From positions 45,426 to 109,425 of the forward strand of contig CAJNYU010000751.1 of assembly GCA_905331475.1 (NCBI GenBank): a stretch of 64,000 bases of DNA, given 5' to 3'. The notes under the pieces were generated by a model. The model made no database searches, had not been told where the DNA came from, and was given only the letters and a program-made list of their open reading frames with translations. The position numbers were made by a program, and so were the translations under genes. This DNA comes from Rotaria socialis (lineage: Eukaryota; Rotifera; Eurotatoria; Philodinida; Philodinidae). Positions 24,119 to 37,500 of this stretch are shown here, in pieces (position 1 is the first letter of the stretch; every line of letters starts with the position of its first letter).

Positions 24119-27100
24119 ATTTTTACACAATATTGTTATTCTAGAATAATACGAAAACGATTCGAATGTTAATTATTGAAAAATCAATAATGCGAAAATG
24201 AATAATAATAGTTATAATTGCGTTTGACATTTCATTTGTCAATATCTATATATATCTATCTATCAAATGCTTAGTCTACTATAATAGATTAGCTGAAACT
24301 AACATTTATGGTATATCTTGATGTGAGATTTCTTTTTTCTGCCATCTTAATTATCTCGAATCATGAAATAACATCAAAGCTCACAAAAATTTTCCTCTTC
24401 AATTACTATCTTCAAAAAAAGAAGAAAAAAATGAATGGTATTGAATTGAACTCGTTATTTTCATCGCGTGCTCGAGCGCGCTTCTATTTATTGTGGCTCG
24501 AAAAATGCAACGTTCACATAAATGTACGTACAGCCGAAATTAAACTAAGATTGAATACATGGCTGTATCAGGTGAAGTATAAATTAGAAAGTTTTTCTCC
24601 ATACTTAGAAATAATCTTCGTTATTATTTTTCTCTGTTTGACAGATTTGCACGTTTGAAAAGGTGGATAATTTGAGAATTATGGTGTTGAGATGTTCTTT
24701 TTTGAAATCAAAGAAAGCAGTCACAGATCTCAAGTATGAATCATCGAAGCATGTTATTATAAGTGACTTCAGAGATATGCTCGAAGGTTAACTAAACAGA
24801 GGTCTTCTCCTTTTATATGATGATTTTCATAAACCGTCGAGATTAATATCAAGGATTTGCGAATATTCATATCGACTTTTGGATAAAAAAATAAGTGTAT
24901 ATTTTCCTTATTCGATGTGAATACTGGCGATATAGTTAGCAAAACAAAAGCTTTTCATCGTTTTGTGTAATTGCATCGCAGTTTTCCATATCATGCATTA
25001 GTATTGCTGAAAAATTATTTCATCACGCTCACTATCCATGGACCCATATCATATTTTTTTCCTTTAAATTTATTGCATGGTTCATATTAAATGACAATAA
25101 TAACAATAAACTTCGTCGGCTCGTCAAGGTTGCTGTTCAATCACATTAATAATTCATCATGATTATAATTTTTTTAGATGCAAATTTGACCTCGCATGGG
25201 CAATCTTCGTAAATCCCTAGGATTTGACGCGATTAGCAAAAGCAAATAATATTTAGAAAATATATTCTAACAAAAACTGCTTTTTATAAGGTCTCGATAT
25301 GTCTAAACGTCACGCCAGATTGTGATCTATTGCAAGTGAAGAATGAATGTTTATGAATAATTAACATAAGATAGGGCGGAACATTAGTTTTTAGAAAAAT
25401 GCTTCCTACAAAAGTTTATTTCGAGTTATTTCTTAAATCAGGAGAGTAACTACGACATAAAAATACATCATTAATACATGTGCGATCAGTGATGGCTTTA
25501 ATAAAATATTGATCATATTTTTTAAATTATTTTACTATTAAACTCAGTCTTACCTGAATCAAGGCTTGGGCAGTTGATCGTACTCAGTTCTTTTAAGGAA
25601 CTTACGAAATTTGGAGTTTCAATTTATTTATATGTATGTGTAATTATTGTTATGGGCGTGTGGGTAAGGGTCATGTCTGTCGGAGATGAAATGGGTCGGG
25701 ATTTTATATCACTAATATTAGTACCGGTCTGATCGTTCTACCGGAAACCAGGCAGTCGATTAGTACTGAATAGTCAATTTACAGCTGGTTTATCGATCAA
25801 TTCGTCGTTTATACTAGGAAAAAAACCCATCGATAAACCATTTTATGCTTTTATGAACGAGCAATTTGAATATTCATATATAATACTAAAAAAGCTAGAA
25901 CTGGTACCGGTTCTATCTCTGTAGTATCGAGTTATGTATGATGAAGAAGTAATCCGACAAATGTTGGTACATGTTCCTCTGAGAATAGAAAAGAACGTTT
26001 TCGTGATCACAATATAGAAAATGTTTTTCTTCACATATGATTTATCTTTGTCATAGATTTCTATGTCTGCATTTTCTGTATCAAATGCAATACCGATGTA
26101 CGAATATCCATCCATATATCGTTTTAGTTAAAGATATCTTGAGATCAGAGCTTTTATTACCAATGGATGGAGAATTTCTCCCATTTTTAAGTTCTATATA
26201 ATTTATATTGGTGATACACATTTGCAAAGTCAATAACATGAGAGGAAACACTAAGATTTATGCAATCAACTTCTCATGTTTTGTATTTATTCATTCATTA
26301 TTTAATAGGCACAGATATTTTCAAGAATAACAATCTATGGCATACATAACGACCAATAAATACTTGTGCAACAACCCATGAGACTGTATCTACCAATTTC
26401 ATTAGAAGCCAGCCACTAATCAGATTTTAAATTTCAATGAAGTAGTCTCAAACAGAAGACGGTCACTAGACACTTCGGTATTCATACTGTAAGATTATTT
26501 AAAGCTGCCTGTGAAAACTGTTCAATTGTGCACATGGTAGACCACTCGTGAAACTAAATGCAAAAATCAGTTTTCTTTAGAGTATTCCAAGTATTTTATA
26601 GTCTTTTTTTATCTGTCACTTCTCATTACTTTGAGCTTTGAAGATAGATCTAAAAATGCAAGAATTTTTTTGATTTATAGTCATCCTTTCAAATCAATAC
26701 AACTTGTCATGAGACAATGTAGCAGGAAGCTTTTATCTCATTTTGAACTCGGAGTTTTGAAAATAATTCATTATAGCTACGTCTGATTTTATTTCGCAGA
26801 AAATGGGATTCTTTTAGATGCAATGAAATGCAAAGCTGCTGAAAATTTTACATGTCTTTGTGCACTTTCATCATTCTAGTCTATTCTAGCACAACAAGCA
26901 GCTGCATATCTGGAACGAATATGTTATTTTTTTTCTTTTACCAGAAATCAATCTTCGAACAACCGCAGATAAAGTTTCGATTCAATGCAAGATTCAAGCA
27001 CTAAAACTTTGTTCTATGTTCAACTAAAAATAAAGCCAATGTAAGAGGGAACCAGTTGATTTCAAATGATCCTGATAGATTCCAATGACGATGCTTTGCA

Positions 27101-27599
27101 GAATCATTTGAATTGATCTTACTACATTTGTTATCTTTCACATGATAGGTTGAAGCAACTGATTCGATCATGTATTTTTTCCATTAGAGCAAAGTAGACT
27201 TTTCTTTACGATTAAAAAAACTGAGAATCTTTGAGTAACTCAATAATGGCTATAATAGTTCTTTAATGGCCGTGGTAACAGATATTAGAGTGTCGCCAGT
27301 TACCTATTAACGTAATTGTAACCGAGCGCTGTAATTTTACCTAATAACTCGAAATGTTTTCTTCAATTTTGAAGGTCTATGTTACAGGGGAGATTGAAAT
27401 CTAGGGCTAGGGAAATTGAAATTTTAATCTCCCTAGGGGAAATTAAAATTTTATTTTTTCCCGGTTCAATTTATGAGAAAAGATGAAGATATTGATTTCA
27501 AAAAGTTCTACATTCGCACCCACACCAACGCCCGCATTTTATTTTTAAAGTTCCGTTACATCAGTGTTTTCCAAAGAGTTGAATTCGTACAAAAGACAC

Positions 27600-28100
27600 G
27601 TTTTTGTGTACTCAAAAAGTGAGTACACTCTAGAATCGGTCAGTGTGTCCGTCCGGCCGAAGGCACGATAACTTTCGAAAGGATAGTCAGATCGTGATGA
27701 AATTTTCCACACAGTTCAATCTCATGAATATCTCGGTCGAGTTCGAAGATGAGAAGGATCGCTCAAGAAATGGTTGAGTTATCGAAAAAATTGTCATTTT
27801 GGACCAGACCATCCCTGAGGAGGAGTATAGGGTTTTTTTTCAAAAAACAAATTTTTCTCAGAATTATTCACAACATATATAAATCGACTCAGTTTTTAAG
27901 GCTGATTCCGAATCTGATATTAGTTTTGAGCTAAACCGTAGCTTTCTGATGAAACATCGCCTGAAAAACGTCTCAAAATGCACAAAAACTGCATCCAGAA
28001 ATCAAATTGCCTTGTTTCTCATGATAATTTTGGTGTTGAGACATTCTAGAATGACTCATATGTCCCATGCACTTTTTGCAGTACACATAACTCTCGGATG
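27600..28100. repeat. Possible dispersed-repeat fragment
   Basis: This block departs from the surrounding AT-rich texture, with GTCCGTCCGGCCGAAGGCAC followed by ACGATAACTTTCGAAAGGAT. That combination (a GTCCGTCC run, then a 'cgataactttcgaa' phrase) is of the kind often met in high-copy non-coding repeats of invertebrate genomes. There is no open frame of note and no terminal repeat that I can define, so the borders are approximate and the repeat status is inferred from texture only. Confidence 0.3.
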
Positions 28101-28515
28101 AAATCCGAAGTTTCCACATTTTTTAATTTAACTATCAATTATTTATCGATTATCTAATTTGAGGACTGAGCATTGCGGATGGAAGAATTCAACTTTGCTG
28201 AAGTTTTGATTTTGAAAACGTATCGTTTCTAGTGTTGATAATGTGATGCATGGAATCATTCAATCTGATTCAAATAACAAACAGATCCATGCACGCAACC
28301 ATCGATCTTCGATCATTTTAATAAAGATAGCAGTCACATCATATTTTGAAAACAGTCGGGTATTATTGTGAATCCCGATTATTCTAATGAAAAGTATCTT
28401 TATATCCATAACACAGACGTATAATATTTGATCACAAGGCTTGTCTTGCTCTAAGAAAAAAACAGCTTAATAGAAAACTGGAATTCATAATTAAACATAG
28501 TAAAATTGTTACTTA

Positions 28516-28623
28516 ACGTTTGGTACCGATCAGAGTTGTTGTCCATGATGGCACGACAGTAGCAGCGACAGATTTTCAGCCACCGTGGGCATCTCTAATT
28601 TATAAATGGATTCTATATAAAAA
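28516..28623 (+). pseudogene. Isolated exon-like fragment, unknown family
   Basis: The frame reads PIRVVVHDGTTVAATDFQPP then WASLIYKWILYKN and ends exactly at an AAT|GTAAGA donor. Composition is much more protein-like than neighbouring frames (Trp, His, Gly, Asp). No partner exon was found on either side. It could be a relic of a decayed gene or one exon of an unrecognised gene with long introns. Confidence 0.25.
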
Positions 28624-29522
28624 TGTAAGATATCCTAAGTGGCGATTCGACCCGCAGCCGGTTCCAACTAATCCACGGCTAACTAATTTTCTTACTGTAT
28701 TTTATGCAAGAATATTTGTCAAAGATACGTTTGAATGAGATCTAGCATGGAAAGCCCATTTAATATATTAATCAAAGGATCGTCTAATATATATGATTAT
28801 TAAAGGAAAGAACAAAGAAATATTTGTTGCTGTATGATTTTTCGCTTTTTCATTTTGGCGATATTTTTCTTCTGTTCAGTCAAATACACTGCATGCATCC
28901 GTCGAGTAGTGAGTACTAAATGAAATGATTTTTACTCCTTTTTCTGAAATAAATTAGTTCATTAACAAAATTGTATTACAAAAAATATACATTTTGAAAA
29001 GACAGAAAATTTTTCCACTCTGGCTTATTCAACACCGATTTGGAGTATAATTTTGCATGCTGGAAAATGTATATATACGTTCACTCCATCTGTCGACTTG
29101 TTGTTTGATTTGTCCAAGTCTAGTTGCAGTCACAATTTTCTGCTACGTTTTCACTCCAGGCGCACGCACACTCAATGGCATGCTATGTAATTATTCTTGT
29201 ATTCAATTTCGGTAAAGAAAAAAACAAATAAATTAATTGGTTGTTCTGCTGTTTTCTGCAGTTTCTTTGAACTGCCATCTGCACTCACTTGGACCTTAAT
29301 CTTCGAGTAGCTTCTGTTTCTGTGTTCTCGCTCGCTCTCGATGCAGAGAATACAATCATGTGATATGCTTTTTTTTCTTTCTTTCAGCTTGCTTGATTCT
29401 GACCCACATATATATGTCTGTGCTACAGACAGAACGATACTATTTGAAATATAATAGTAATTGAGAAAAAAAGGTGTCTATTAGTTTGTAGATATTTTTA
29501 TTTCTAATAATCAATACAAAGT

Positions 29523-30819
29523 ATGGAAACTGACTGTGTAACCGTAACAAGTTATGTACTTGAACAAAGAAAAAAATATCCTGGCGCTACTGGTGATTTA
29601 ACCATTTTACTCAATGCGTTATCAACAGCTATTAAAGCCTGTGCAGCTGCTGTAAGAAAAGCTGGAATTGCAAAACTGTATGCTAAATGAAATGTTTATC
29701 ATACTATTCAAATTTTGATTTTAGCTTTGGTTTAGCAGGATCATCAAATTCAACAGGTGACGATCAAAAGAAATTAGATGTACTTGCTAATGAGCTGTTT
29801 ATTAATATGCTCAAATCATCCTATACGGTTAAAGTCATGGCTTCTGAAGAAAATGAAAATCTTGTTGAAGTGGAAATACCAAAACAAGTATGCCATAAAA
29901 TAAGTTTCAACTTATTTTACTTTTAGATTTTTCTATTTTAGGGTAAATATGTTGTATGTTTTGATCCACTAGATGGCTCGTCAAATATTGATTGTCTTGT
30001 TACGTAAGTATTTCTAAAATTAGAGAAATAGAAAACGTTGATTTGGTTGTGTTTTAGAATTGGTTCAATTTTCGCTGTATGGAAAAAACCAGATCATGCT
30101 ACAGATTTAATGGATTGTGTATTACAAACTGGTGAACATTTACGTTGTGCAGGTTATGCTGTTTATGGTTCAGCTTGTATGCTTGTTTTAGCAACACGAG
30201 AAGGTGTCAACGGATTTACTCTTGATCCAGTAAGAAAACAACAACTCAATTTTTGTTTTATAAATTATTTTTCTATTCTAGTCTATTGGTGAATTTATTT
30301 TGACATCACCAAATATGAAAATGCCAGAAATGGGTGCGAAAGGTTCACAAAAAATCTACAGCATCAATGAAGGTTATGCTAAATATTGGGATAAAGCTAC
30401 AACGGAATATGTTCAATCGAAGAAATTCCCAGAGGTTTGATTGATTTGTTGAGAATTAAAAAGATGAAATCTTTCATTTCAATGTATTCTAGGGCAAAGA
30501 AAAACCTTTCGGTAATCGATATGTTGGCTCAATGGTTGCTGATGTACATCGTACAATTCTCTATGGTGGTGTTTTCTTGTATCCAGCGACGAAAGATGCC
30601 AAAGATGGCAAAATTCGTTTATTATATGAAAGTATTCCTATGGCATATATTGTTGAAAAGGCAGGTGGAGCATCATCAGATGGTCAACAATCAATTTTAA
30701 AACTTCAACCTAAAGAAATTCATGGACGATCACCAATCTTTCTTGGTTACAAAGAAGAAGTTGAAAAAATCGAAAAACTCTATCAAAAATATCCTGCTGG
30801 TACATGGGCTCATGATTAA
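29523..30819 (+). CDS. FBP1: Fructose-1,6-bisphosphatase
   Basis: Six exons (29523-29677, 29725-29887, 29942-30003, 30058-30229, 30282-30434, 30493-30819) encode about 343 aa, the normal length of the enzyme. It hydrolyses fructose-1,6-bisphosphate to fructose-6-phosphate, the committed cytosolic step of gluconeogenesis. Hallmarks: [20 protein letters not shown] at the N-terminus, the AMP/loop region [20 protein letters not shown], the metal site ASEENE and [14 protein letters not shown], the substrate block [69 protein letters not shown] and [14 protein letters not shown]. All catalytic motifs are intact. The start at 29523 gives an N-terminus of the usual length. The next gene on this strand, ULK3, begins about 290 nt downstream. 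Confidence 0.97.
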
Positions 30820-31108
30820 ACTTGACTGGCCTTGGCTTTTATAGAAACAACTTTATTGTAGTTTAATATTTTGCGCTGCCTATTATTACCAGCCTTTTTT
30901 TTTTTATATCAGCATTGATAATTTATTAAATACAGTAGTTTATGATTTGATTGTCTCATTTTTTTCTGTTTCTTCTAAATCATATTTCATGATAAAAATA
31001 TGAATTGATTATCTCATTGCTAAAGGAGCACTTGGAGATAAGAAAATTTGATGTCGTATGGTATTCTTAGTTTTAGATGTAAGACTGCATTTATTTTCAT
31101 ATGTAAAT

Positions 31109-33338
31109 ATGTATTCGATGACTAATCGAAATGAAACAGCACCGATTCCTAGTTTACCTGATTATGCATTTGGAGAAAAACTAGGTGCTGGATCATATGG
31201 TAATGATTTTTATTCATAATCGATTTCGTTTCATGTGCTCGAATTTTAGGGACTGTATATAAAGCAAGATTAATATCGGTAAGGCTTGAGAACATCTCTG
31301 ACGTGTGATAAAAGAAAGCATATATTTTTTCCTATGATTCTCATAGAGTATTCAACCAAGACCAAGTTCAGCTGCTTGTAATCGCCCGGCGAGTGCTCGA
31401 CCTATCAGTGCTCTACCCGCCTTCTATGCTATTAAATGTATCTGTCGTAAAGCTTTGACAAAAACGGCACAAGATTTACTTATCAATGAAATCAAATTAC
31501 TTAAACATATCAAACATGAAAATATTGTTGAAATGTATGATTTTCAGGTAAATCATCTGTTTTGTTTTTCTTTCCGGTGTCTTTATTCATCTGTTAACGA
31601 CAGTGGGATGACAATTATATTTATATTGTCATGGAGTATTGTGCTGGAGGTGATATGTCAATGTTTATACGTTCACGGCAAAAGCTAACAGAAGCTCGTG
31701 CTCGACCTTTTGTACAACAAATTGGTAAGCAATATGTAAGTGTTAGAAATAAAAATCTAATCATTTTTTTTCTTCTATTCTATTTATTTTTACAAGCAAA
31801 AGTATTGAAGTTTTTAAATGAAAAAAGCATTAGTCATATGGATTTAAAACCTGAAAATATTCTTTTAACATCAATTGAGAGACCAATATTAAAAGTGGCT
31901 GGTATGAAATAATACACTCCGATCGTGTTAGACTATCTCTACCTAAAAAATGAATAGATTTTGGTGTGGCACAACATATAGGCAAACAAGGAAGTCGAAG
32001 TATACGTGGAACACTTATGTATATGGCACCAGAAATTCTTTCATCAGAACCCTATGATAATCGTGTTGATCTTTGGTCAATCGGAATTATACTTTATGGT
32101 ATTTAGATGTTTTTGTTTCCGATGGCCTAACTTTTGATAGTTTTACATTTCTAGAATGCCTGTTTGGTAAACCACCTTTTGTTTTTACATCAATGGAAAA
32201 TCTAATATATACCATCCGATCCGATATTCCAATTGAAGTAAATCAAAACTCGCAAGTCACAATATTTTTTCTTTATATTTAAAAAAATAGATTCCAACCG
32301 ATGCGCAAATCTCTCCTGAATGCCATGATTTACTTGAACGATTATTACAGCGTGATCCAAATAAACGAATCAGTTTTCCAGATTTTTTCCGACATCCGTT
32401 TATTTCTAATGATCTTACACCTGAAATTGCTCATGCCGTAAATATATCTGTTGGCTTTCTTTTGCTATAATTAATTTGACTGCTGAAAAAATAGGATACT
32501 GTTCTACAACAAGCAATTCAATATGAACACAAAGGAGATTTGAAAAAGGCTTTGGATTATCGTCTTAAAGCACTAGATGCATATCTTGCAATAATCAAAA
32601 GTATTTAATAAAAACAGAAAAACGAATGAAAATTAAAAATTTTTTGTTCTCTGTTAGTCGACGAAGATGTCGATCGGCAGCAATTGTTGAGAATAAAAGT
32701 GCAACAAGGTGTTACTGCTGCTGAAAGTTTGAAAAAACGAATAAACGACACAGCAACAGCACATTCAGGATTAACACCACCGCCGACTACAAGTTTATTA
32801 CCATCACCATCTGTTGTTGTTGGTTTTAATGAAGATAAAGAACTTTTTGATGCTTATCAACATTGTTTAAATGGAAATCAACTTGTAAATTTAATTATTC
32901 TGTTTCTTTGTATTTAAAGAATATGCTTTTTGAAATAAATAGATGAACTCATTTATATTTGTACAAGCTTGTGAAGAATATGAAGCTGGTTTAAGTGTAA
33001 TGCTTCGTGTAGCACGAAGTAAGTTTTCATTTTCTTCTAAATCTGTTTTTATATTTTGAACTTATAGGTGAAATCGATCCTAACAAAATAAAAATTCTAA
33101 AAAATGTGGTAAGTGTCTGATCATTTATTTTATTTTTCTACAGGTTTTTCTTTCCCAGATATCTCATTATCTAACAAAAGCTGAATCATGTAAACAACGC
33201 TGTGAAACACAACGATTAGATTTAGCTATAGAAAGAATCAAGCAAGATGCAGCAAATCATGCTACACTTACGAATGAATCAACTAGTGAAGAAAAAAAAC
33301 AAAAATTGCCTATACAACAAACTTGTCGAACACAGTGA
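31109..33338 (+). CDS. ULK3: ULK3-like Ser/Thr kinase with MIT domains
   Basis: Thirteen exons give about 515 aa: 31109-31199, 31250-31278, 31347-31547, 31604-31724, 31797-31901, 31958-32098, 32155-32237, 32291-32437, 32495-32600, 32658-32884, 32943-33018, 33068-33108, 33159-33338. The kinase domain starts at DYAFGEKLGAGSYGTVYKAR and keeps AIKCICRK (ATP lysine), EYCAGGDMSMFI, SHMDLKPENIL (catalytic loop, HxD without Arg as in ULK3), DFGVAQHI and MYMAPEIL. After the kinase, two helical MIT-type repeats follow: LQQAIQYEHKGDLKKALDY and QACEEYEAGLSVMLRVAR. This order is that of ULK3, which acts in Hedgehog/GLI signalling, autophagy and ESCRT-III abscission control. An insert of about 25 residues rich in Ser/Pro/Arg (STQPRPSSAACNRPASARPI) lies between strands 2 and 3 of the N-lobe. 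The last intron has two in-frame acceptors 15 nt apart. Confidence 0.92.
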
Positions 33339-33397
33339 TCCCGCCCATTTTGTTTCTATATATTTTTTCACTTGATTAAAAATAATGATTATGTATA

Positions 33398-33403
33398 AAT
33401 AAA
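33398..33403 (+). terminator. Polyadenylation signal AATAAA for ULK3
   Basis: AATAAA about 60 nt after the ULK3 stop, in the 320-nt gap between the convergent ULK3 and ING genes. The rest of that gap is AT-rich with (TA)n tracts near 33513-33531 and 33640-33655. Confidence 0.45.
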
Positions 33404-33657
33404 TTTTAAAAATTGAAATGTAAATTGCGAGTTCTAGGACATATCGTCAAGATATGCATTTCAAACAAGAGAACAATATTCGAGTGTCAAGACCATTGCA
33501 ACAGAGATTATTTATATATATATATATATACTCTCTATTAAATAAAGTACTTATATACAATGAATAACAATAATGCATCATAGCAAGAAAAAAAAAGAAA
33601 GACAAAATATTCTTTGTGTAAATACGGATACATTTCTATATATATATATATATATAA

Positions 33658-34329
33658 TTAATTCGATATTGTTCGACATTGCTGGCAAAACCATTTTCCT
33701 TTAGGTTCTTCTTCAAGTTTAACACATGCAAAGTGAAACCATTCAATTTGACAATGTGGATTATCACATGCAACCATACGTCCAAATGAAACTTGATTAC
33801 ATATACAATATCGAGGTTCATAGGGGTCAATAGGAAATAGATCTAAACCAACCGGTTCAACTTTGTTTATATCATGATGTTCTTTATTTTTAATAGATGT
33901 TTTATTTTGTACTTGATTCAAAGGTTTGTCTTGTTTGCGTCGTTTTTTATTTGAATTTACATCATCATGCGATGATATTGTTCGTTTTTTCTTTCGATTT
34001 GTTGTTGAATTTACTTGTGGTTGATTTGCTAATTCTTCAAGAACCTCATCTAAACGACGTATATGCTTTTCGACCATTTCATAGGCTTGATTGGCTAAGG
34101 TTATTTTTTCATTCGCATGCAGTAACCGTCGAGATTGTAAATCATTTAATGTTTGAATTATAGAATATTTATCATCGTGAGATTTTGAATCTTGATATTT
34201 TGTTGCAATAGTGGAACATTCTGATTTTAATGATAAACTTTTATCATCGAGTTCACGTAATAAACGAAGATTACGACTTAAATCAATGGGTAAACTTTCC
34301 AAAGATTCAATAAATTCATCGAAATCCAT
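33658..34329 (-). CDS. ING5: ING4/ING5-type PHD-finger chromatin reader
   Basis: A single uninterrupted exon of 223 codons. The N-terminal ING domain is clear (MDFDEFIESLESLPIDLSRN, RLLRELDDKSLSLKSE, YEMVEKHIRRLDEVLEEL). A basic linker carries likely nuclear signals (RKKKRT, KKRRKQDK). The C-terminal PHD finger has the full C4HC3 set: CICNQVSFGRMVACDNPHC, then EWFHFACVKL and GKWFCQQC. ING4/5 proteins read H3K4me3 through the PHD aromatic cage and bring HBO1/MOZ acetyltransferases. The sequence 'YCxCxQVSxGxMxxCDNxxCxIEWFHFACV' fits ING4/5 better than ING1-3, but the two cannot be separated here. The lack of introns is unusual beside its intron-rich neighbours. Confidence 0.94.
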   Translation of the reverse strand: MDFDEFIESLESLPIDLSRNLRLLRELDDKSLSLKSECSTIATKYQDSKSHDDKYSIIQTLNDLQSRRLLHANEKITLANQAYEMVEKHIRRLDEVLEELANQPQVNSTTNRKKKRTISSHDDVNSNKKRRKQDKPLNQVQNKTSIKNKEHHDINKVEPVGLDLFPIDPYEPRYCICNQVSFGRMVACDNPHCQIEWFHFACVKLEEEPKGKWFCQQCRTISN

Positions 34330-34500
34330 CTGAAAATAAAGAGAAATTTACATACAGAGAAAGATGGTTTCGCGTTGTTGATTTTATACTATTCAATATT
34401 ATCTAGAAAAAAACCACACAGAAATAAAATTATAGCACACGATTAATCAATAGAAAAATACAATCACATTGAATTAGAAAAAAATGCAAAGAAGAATTTT

Positions 34501-37500
34501 TTAATATCGGTTCTTATTGCCTTTCGAACATTCATTTTCATATCTTGTTTTACAATGAAGATGAACAATTTTATTATTTGGAAATCTTACAACAGCCTGT
34601 GTTCCTGTAAATGGTTGCGTACATTCTGTTCGTGCACATTTAGAATCAACATCAATAATAAACGAATGATTTTCACTTGATATACGATTTGATTGTGTAC
34701 GAAGTAACTTTAAAAATAGTAGATTACGTTCTAATTGTGAACCACGTTTATTTGTCGAACATGTTTGTAAGGAGTGTTCAATAAAATCTTTTAAATTATT
34801 TAATTTTAATTGTGTTGGCAAAATTTCAAGTGTTTGAACTGGATCAAGACGATCCGATGCATTGTTAACAACACGTAAAATTGATTTTAAACTATTATCA
34901 TTTAGATTTCCATCTTTACTTTGCTTTAAGAAAAATTCAATTAAACGACGATAGAGATCTTGTGCTAATTGAATTTGTCCGTTCGAATAAATAGTTTCAC
35001 AATAACTTTCGGCATCGGTGAAAAATCCATTTTTAACAAATGTCTCCAGTGCTAATTCATGTCGGCCCAGCTTACCAAGTACAATCGCATAATGTAAACT
35101 AAATAAATTCTCATTAGATGGATCATTTTGGTCTTGAACAAAATAGGCTTCTAATTTATCGAAATCACATTGGCAATTTTCATTATGTAAAAAGAATTTT
35201 AATTTTGATTCATATTCATTTTTTTGGTTTTTTATTGGAGACATTAATGAATAATTTTCAACGTTAATAGATGATGGTTGAGTTGCACGCAAATCATTGT
35301 CTATACAAAAACAAATTCTTAATAATATCATCAGCGTCATAATTGATGATAGCAAAAAAACGGCATACCTTCATAACTTTCTTGTAGACTTTTGACTATC
35401 ATCGGTTTAAATTGATCAGACAATTGTTTAATACGAGCACAATAAGCATAGACCAAACGGTTATGAATATCTCGTTGTTTTGTACCTAGTTCTGGTTTTA
35501 AACAGATCATTTCCAAATATCTTATAGAAAAATCTTGATTAATCTTTTGTAAAAATTCATAAACTTGAATTGGATCAAGTTTAATTGTTCGTGGATAAAT
35601 ATCCATTGTTGCTAATGGTGATGTTGGTGATGTTTCGCCAACAAACAATGTCAATATATCTTGAAGTATATCACGATTATTTTTTTCGTGCAACGCTGAT
35701 GTTAACATTGGTTCCATGTATTCAAAGATTAATTTTAAATTATCGTTATCTAATTTAGATAAATAATTCAGAACATTTTCACGTGATGATAATGATTCTG
35801 TACGCATAATTAATTCTAACGCTTCTTTATGCCGATTTTGTTTTTCATAGAATGCAACTAATTCTGAACGACGATGATATCGTTTTAGTTCTCTTTCAAT
35901 TTCCACTACTAAACAGCAATTATCTTGATTACGTAAAAGCGCATTTGATAATGTCATATTATTGTCCATTAAATAGGCTTTAAGTAGAGCAGTTTCAACA
36001 ATTGTTAATAAATCACGTACGGGTTTTAAGATAAATCGATTTTGAACAAGTGATTGAACCTAAATGAACCATATTGAAATCTGCAGAAATAAGATTTCGT
36101 TTGTTGATCTTACTTCAAGACAACTGTCGGGTGAACGTCGAAAAACTGTTTGGAAAACTCGACGAAGATCAGTTAAATAACGTTGTAATTCATGCAAAGC
36201 ATTTTCAAATTTAACACCAACAAAATCATTTGGTTCAGAGAAATGTTGATGCTGATGAACAAATGCTTTCAGGTCATTGTACGATTGTCCTAACCAGCCA
36301 TGTTCTGATACTGGCGCAAATAGAGATATAATTTCAGCTGGATCAGTTAAAAATTCATTAAACTCAGCAAAAGCCTGTTCAAATTGTTGTTTATGAAATA
36401 ATTGAAATGCATACATTGTGCCAACACGATAATATTCACTCCAAAGTTCAGTTTCACTTAGTTTTTCATCAGAACGAGTCGAATCAAATATTGCAGAATT
36501 TTGACGAGCTATTGATGTTGACTAAAACAAAACAAAACAAAAACTATCAATACGAATTCTACTCTATTAAATATAGAATATGTCAATTAAATCATGGATC
36601 ATTTGTTCAGTCCTCTTGAATATCTTGCTTACTTTAGATGATGACTGTTCATTATTTGCATATACGACTTGTATAGGTAGAACAGATAAATCAATTTTTC
36701 CTTTTGCATGACCATCTGGTTTTCTAGATTGATCATGCATGGATGATGATACAGACATGCCAAGTACAGCTCGAATAAGAATTAAAGCTAAATCATATCT
36801 ATTTTTGCCAGTATAATTCCTCAATTGTATATGAACAGATATAGGCTCAAGTACGTAGACATCTGTTGTTGTTGCAGCGTAAATTCTTTCAGTTTGAGCG
36901 TCCATCCATAAACGACATTTTCCTATTGTTGTTGGACCTTTATGTTGAATTTGTTGAACAGGTACTGATTGTGAACCATTAAATGTACAAACATCAATTG
37001 TTTGACTCATCAATGATAAAACATATGGACTTGCTTGAACAATAGCCGATGGTATATCTTTCCATGTAATACCATTTTCATACAGTGGTTCAAAATTTGC
37101 ATTTAAAAATACAGTATTTGAATCCATTTGTATACACCATTGCGTACGATCTTGAAGACAATTGATAACTGGTTCATTTACCATGGCAAATGGTAATTCA
37201 TGAACCATCATACCAGTTGTAAGACTCATAATAACATAGGATCGTCTGTAACCGATACAGATTTTTTCACGAGATAATGCCAGCGCACGTGGAGTATCCA
37301 TTAGATCGAAACCACCACGTAGATCAATATTTTCTTCTAGTTTTCGTTGTGGAGGAGTCCAACGATAGAAAGAAAGTAAACGACGTCGTACTGCACATAG
37401 TCGAAGTTCAGTTGGAATTGCTTTAGTAGCGTTTGGTGAAGATGTACTTGATTCAATATCATACCTAAAAGAATAGTAGCTCTTTATATATATATATATT

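Larger units (their letters stand above)
24119..29522. other. Gene-poor region of 5.4 kb
   Basis: Between the inverted repeat and the fructose-bisphosphatase gene I could build no exon chain on either strand. Frames are short and Phe/Ile/Lys-rich. Two less ordinary segments, a GC-richer block at about 27600-28100 and an exon-like fragment at about 28516-28623, are listed separately. A purine/pyrimidine inverted motif (GGGAGATTGAAAT at 27388 and ATTTTAATCTCCC at 27421) is also present. Confidence 0.45.
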
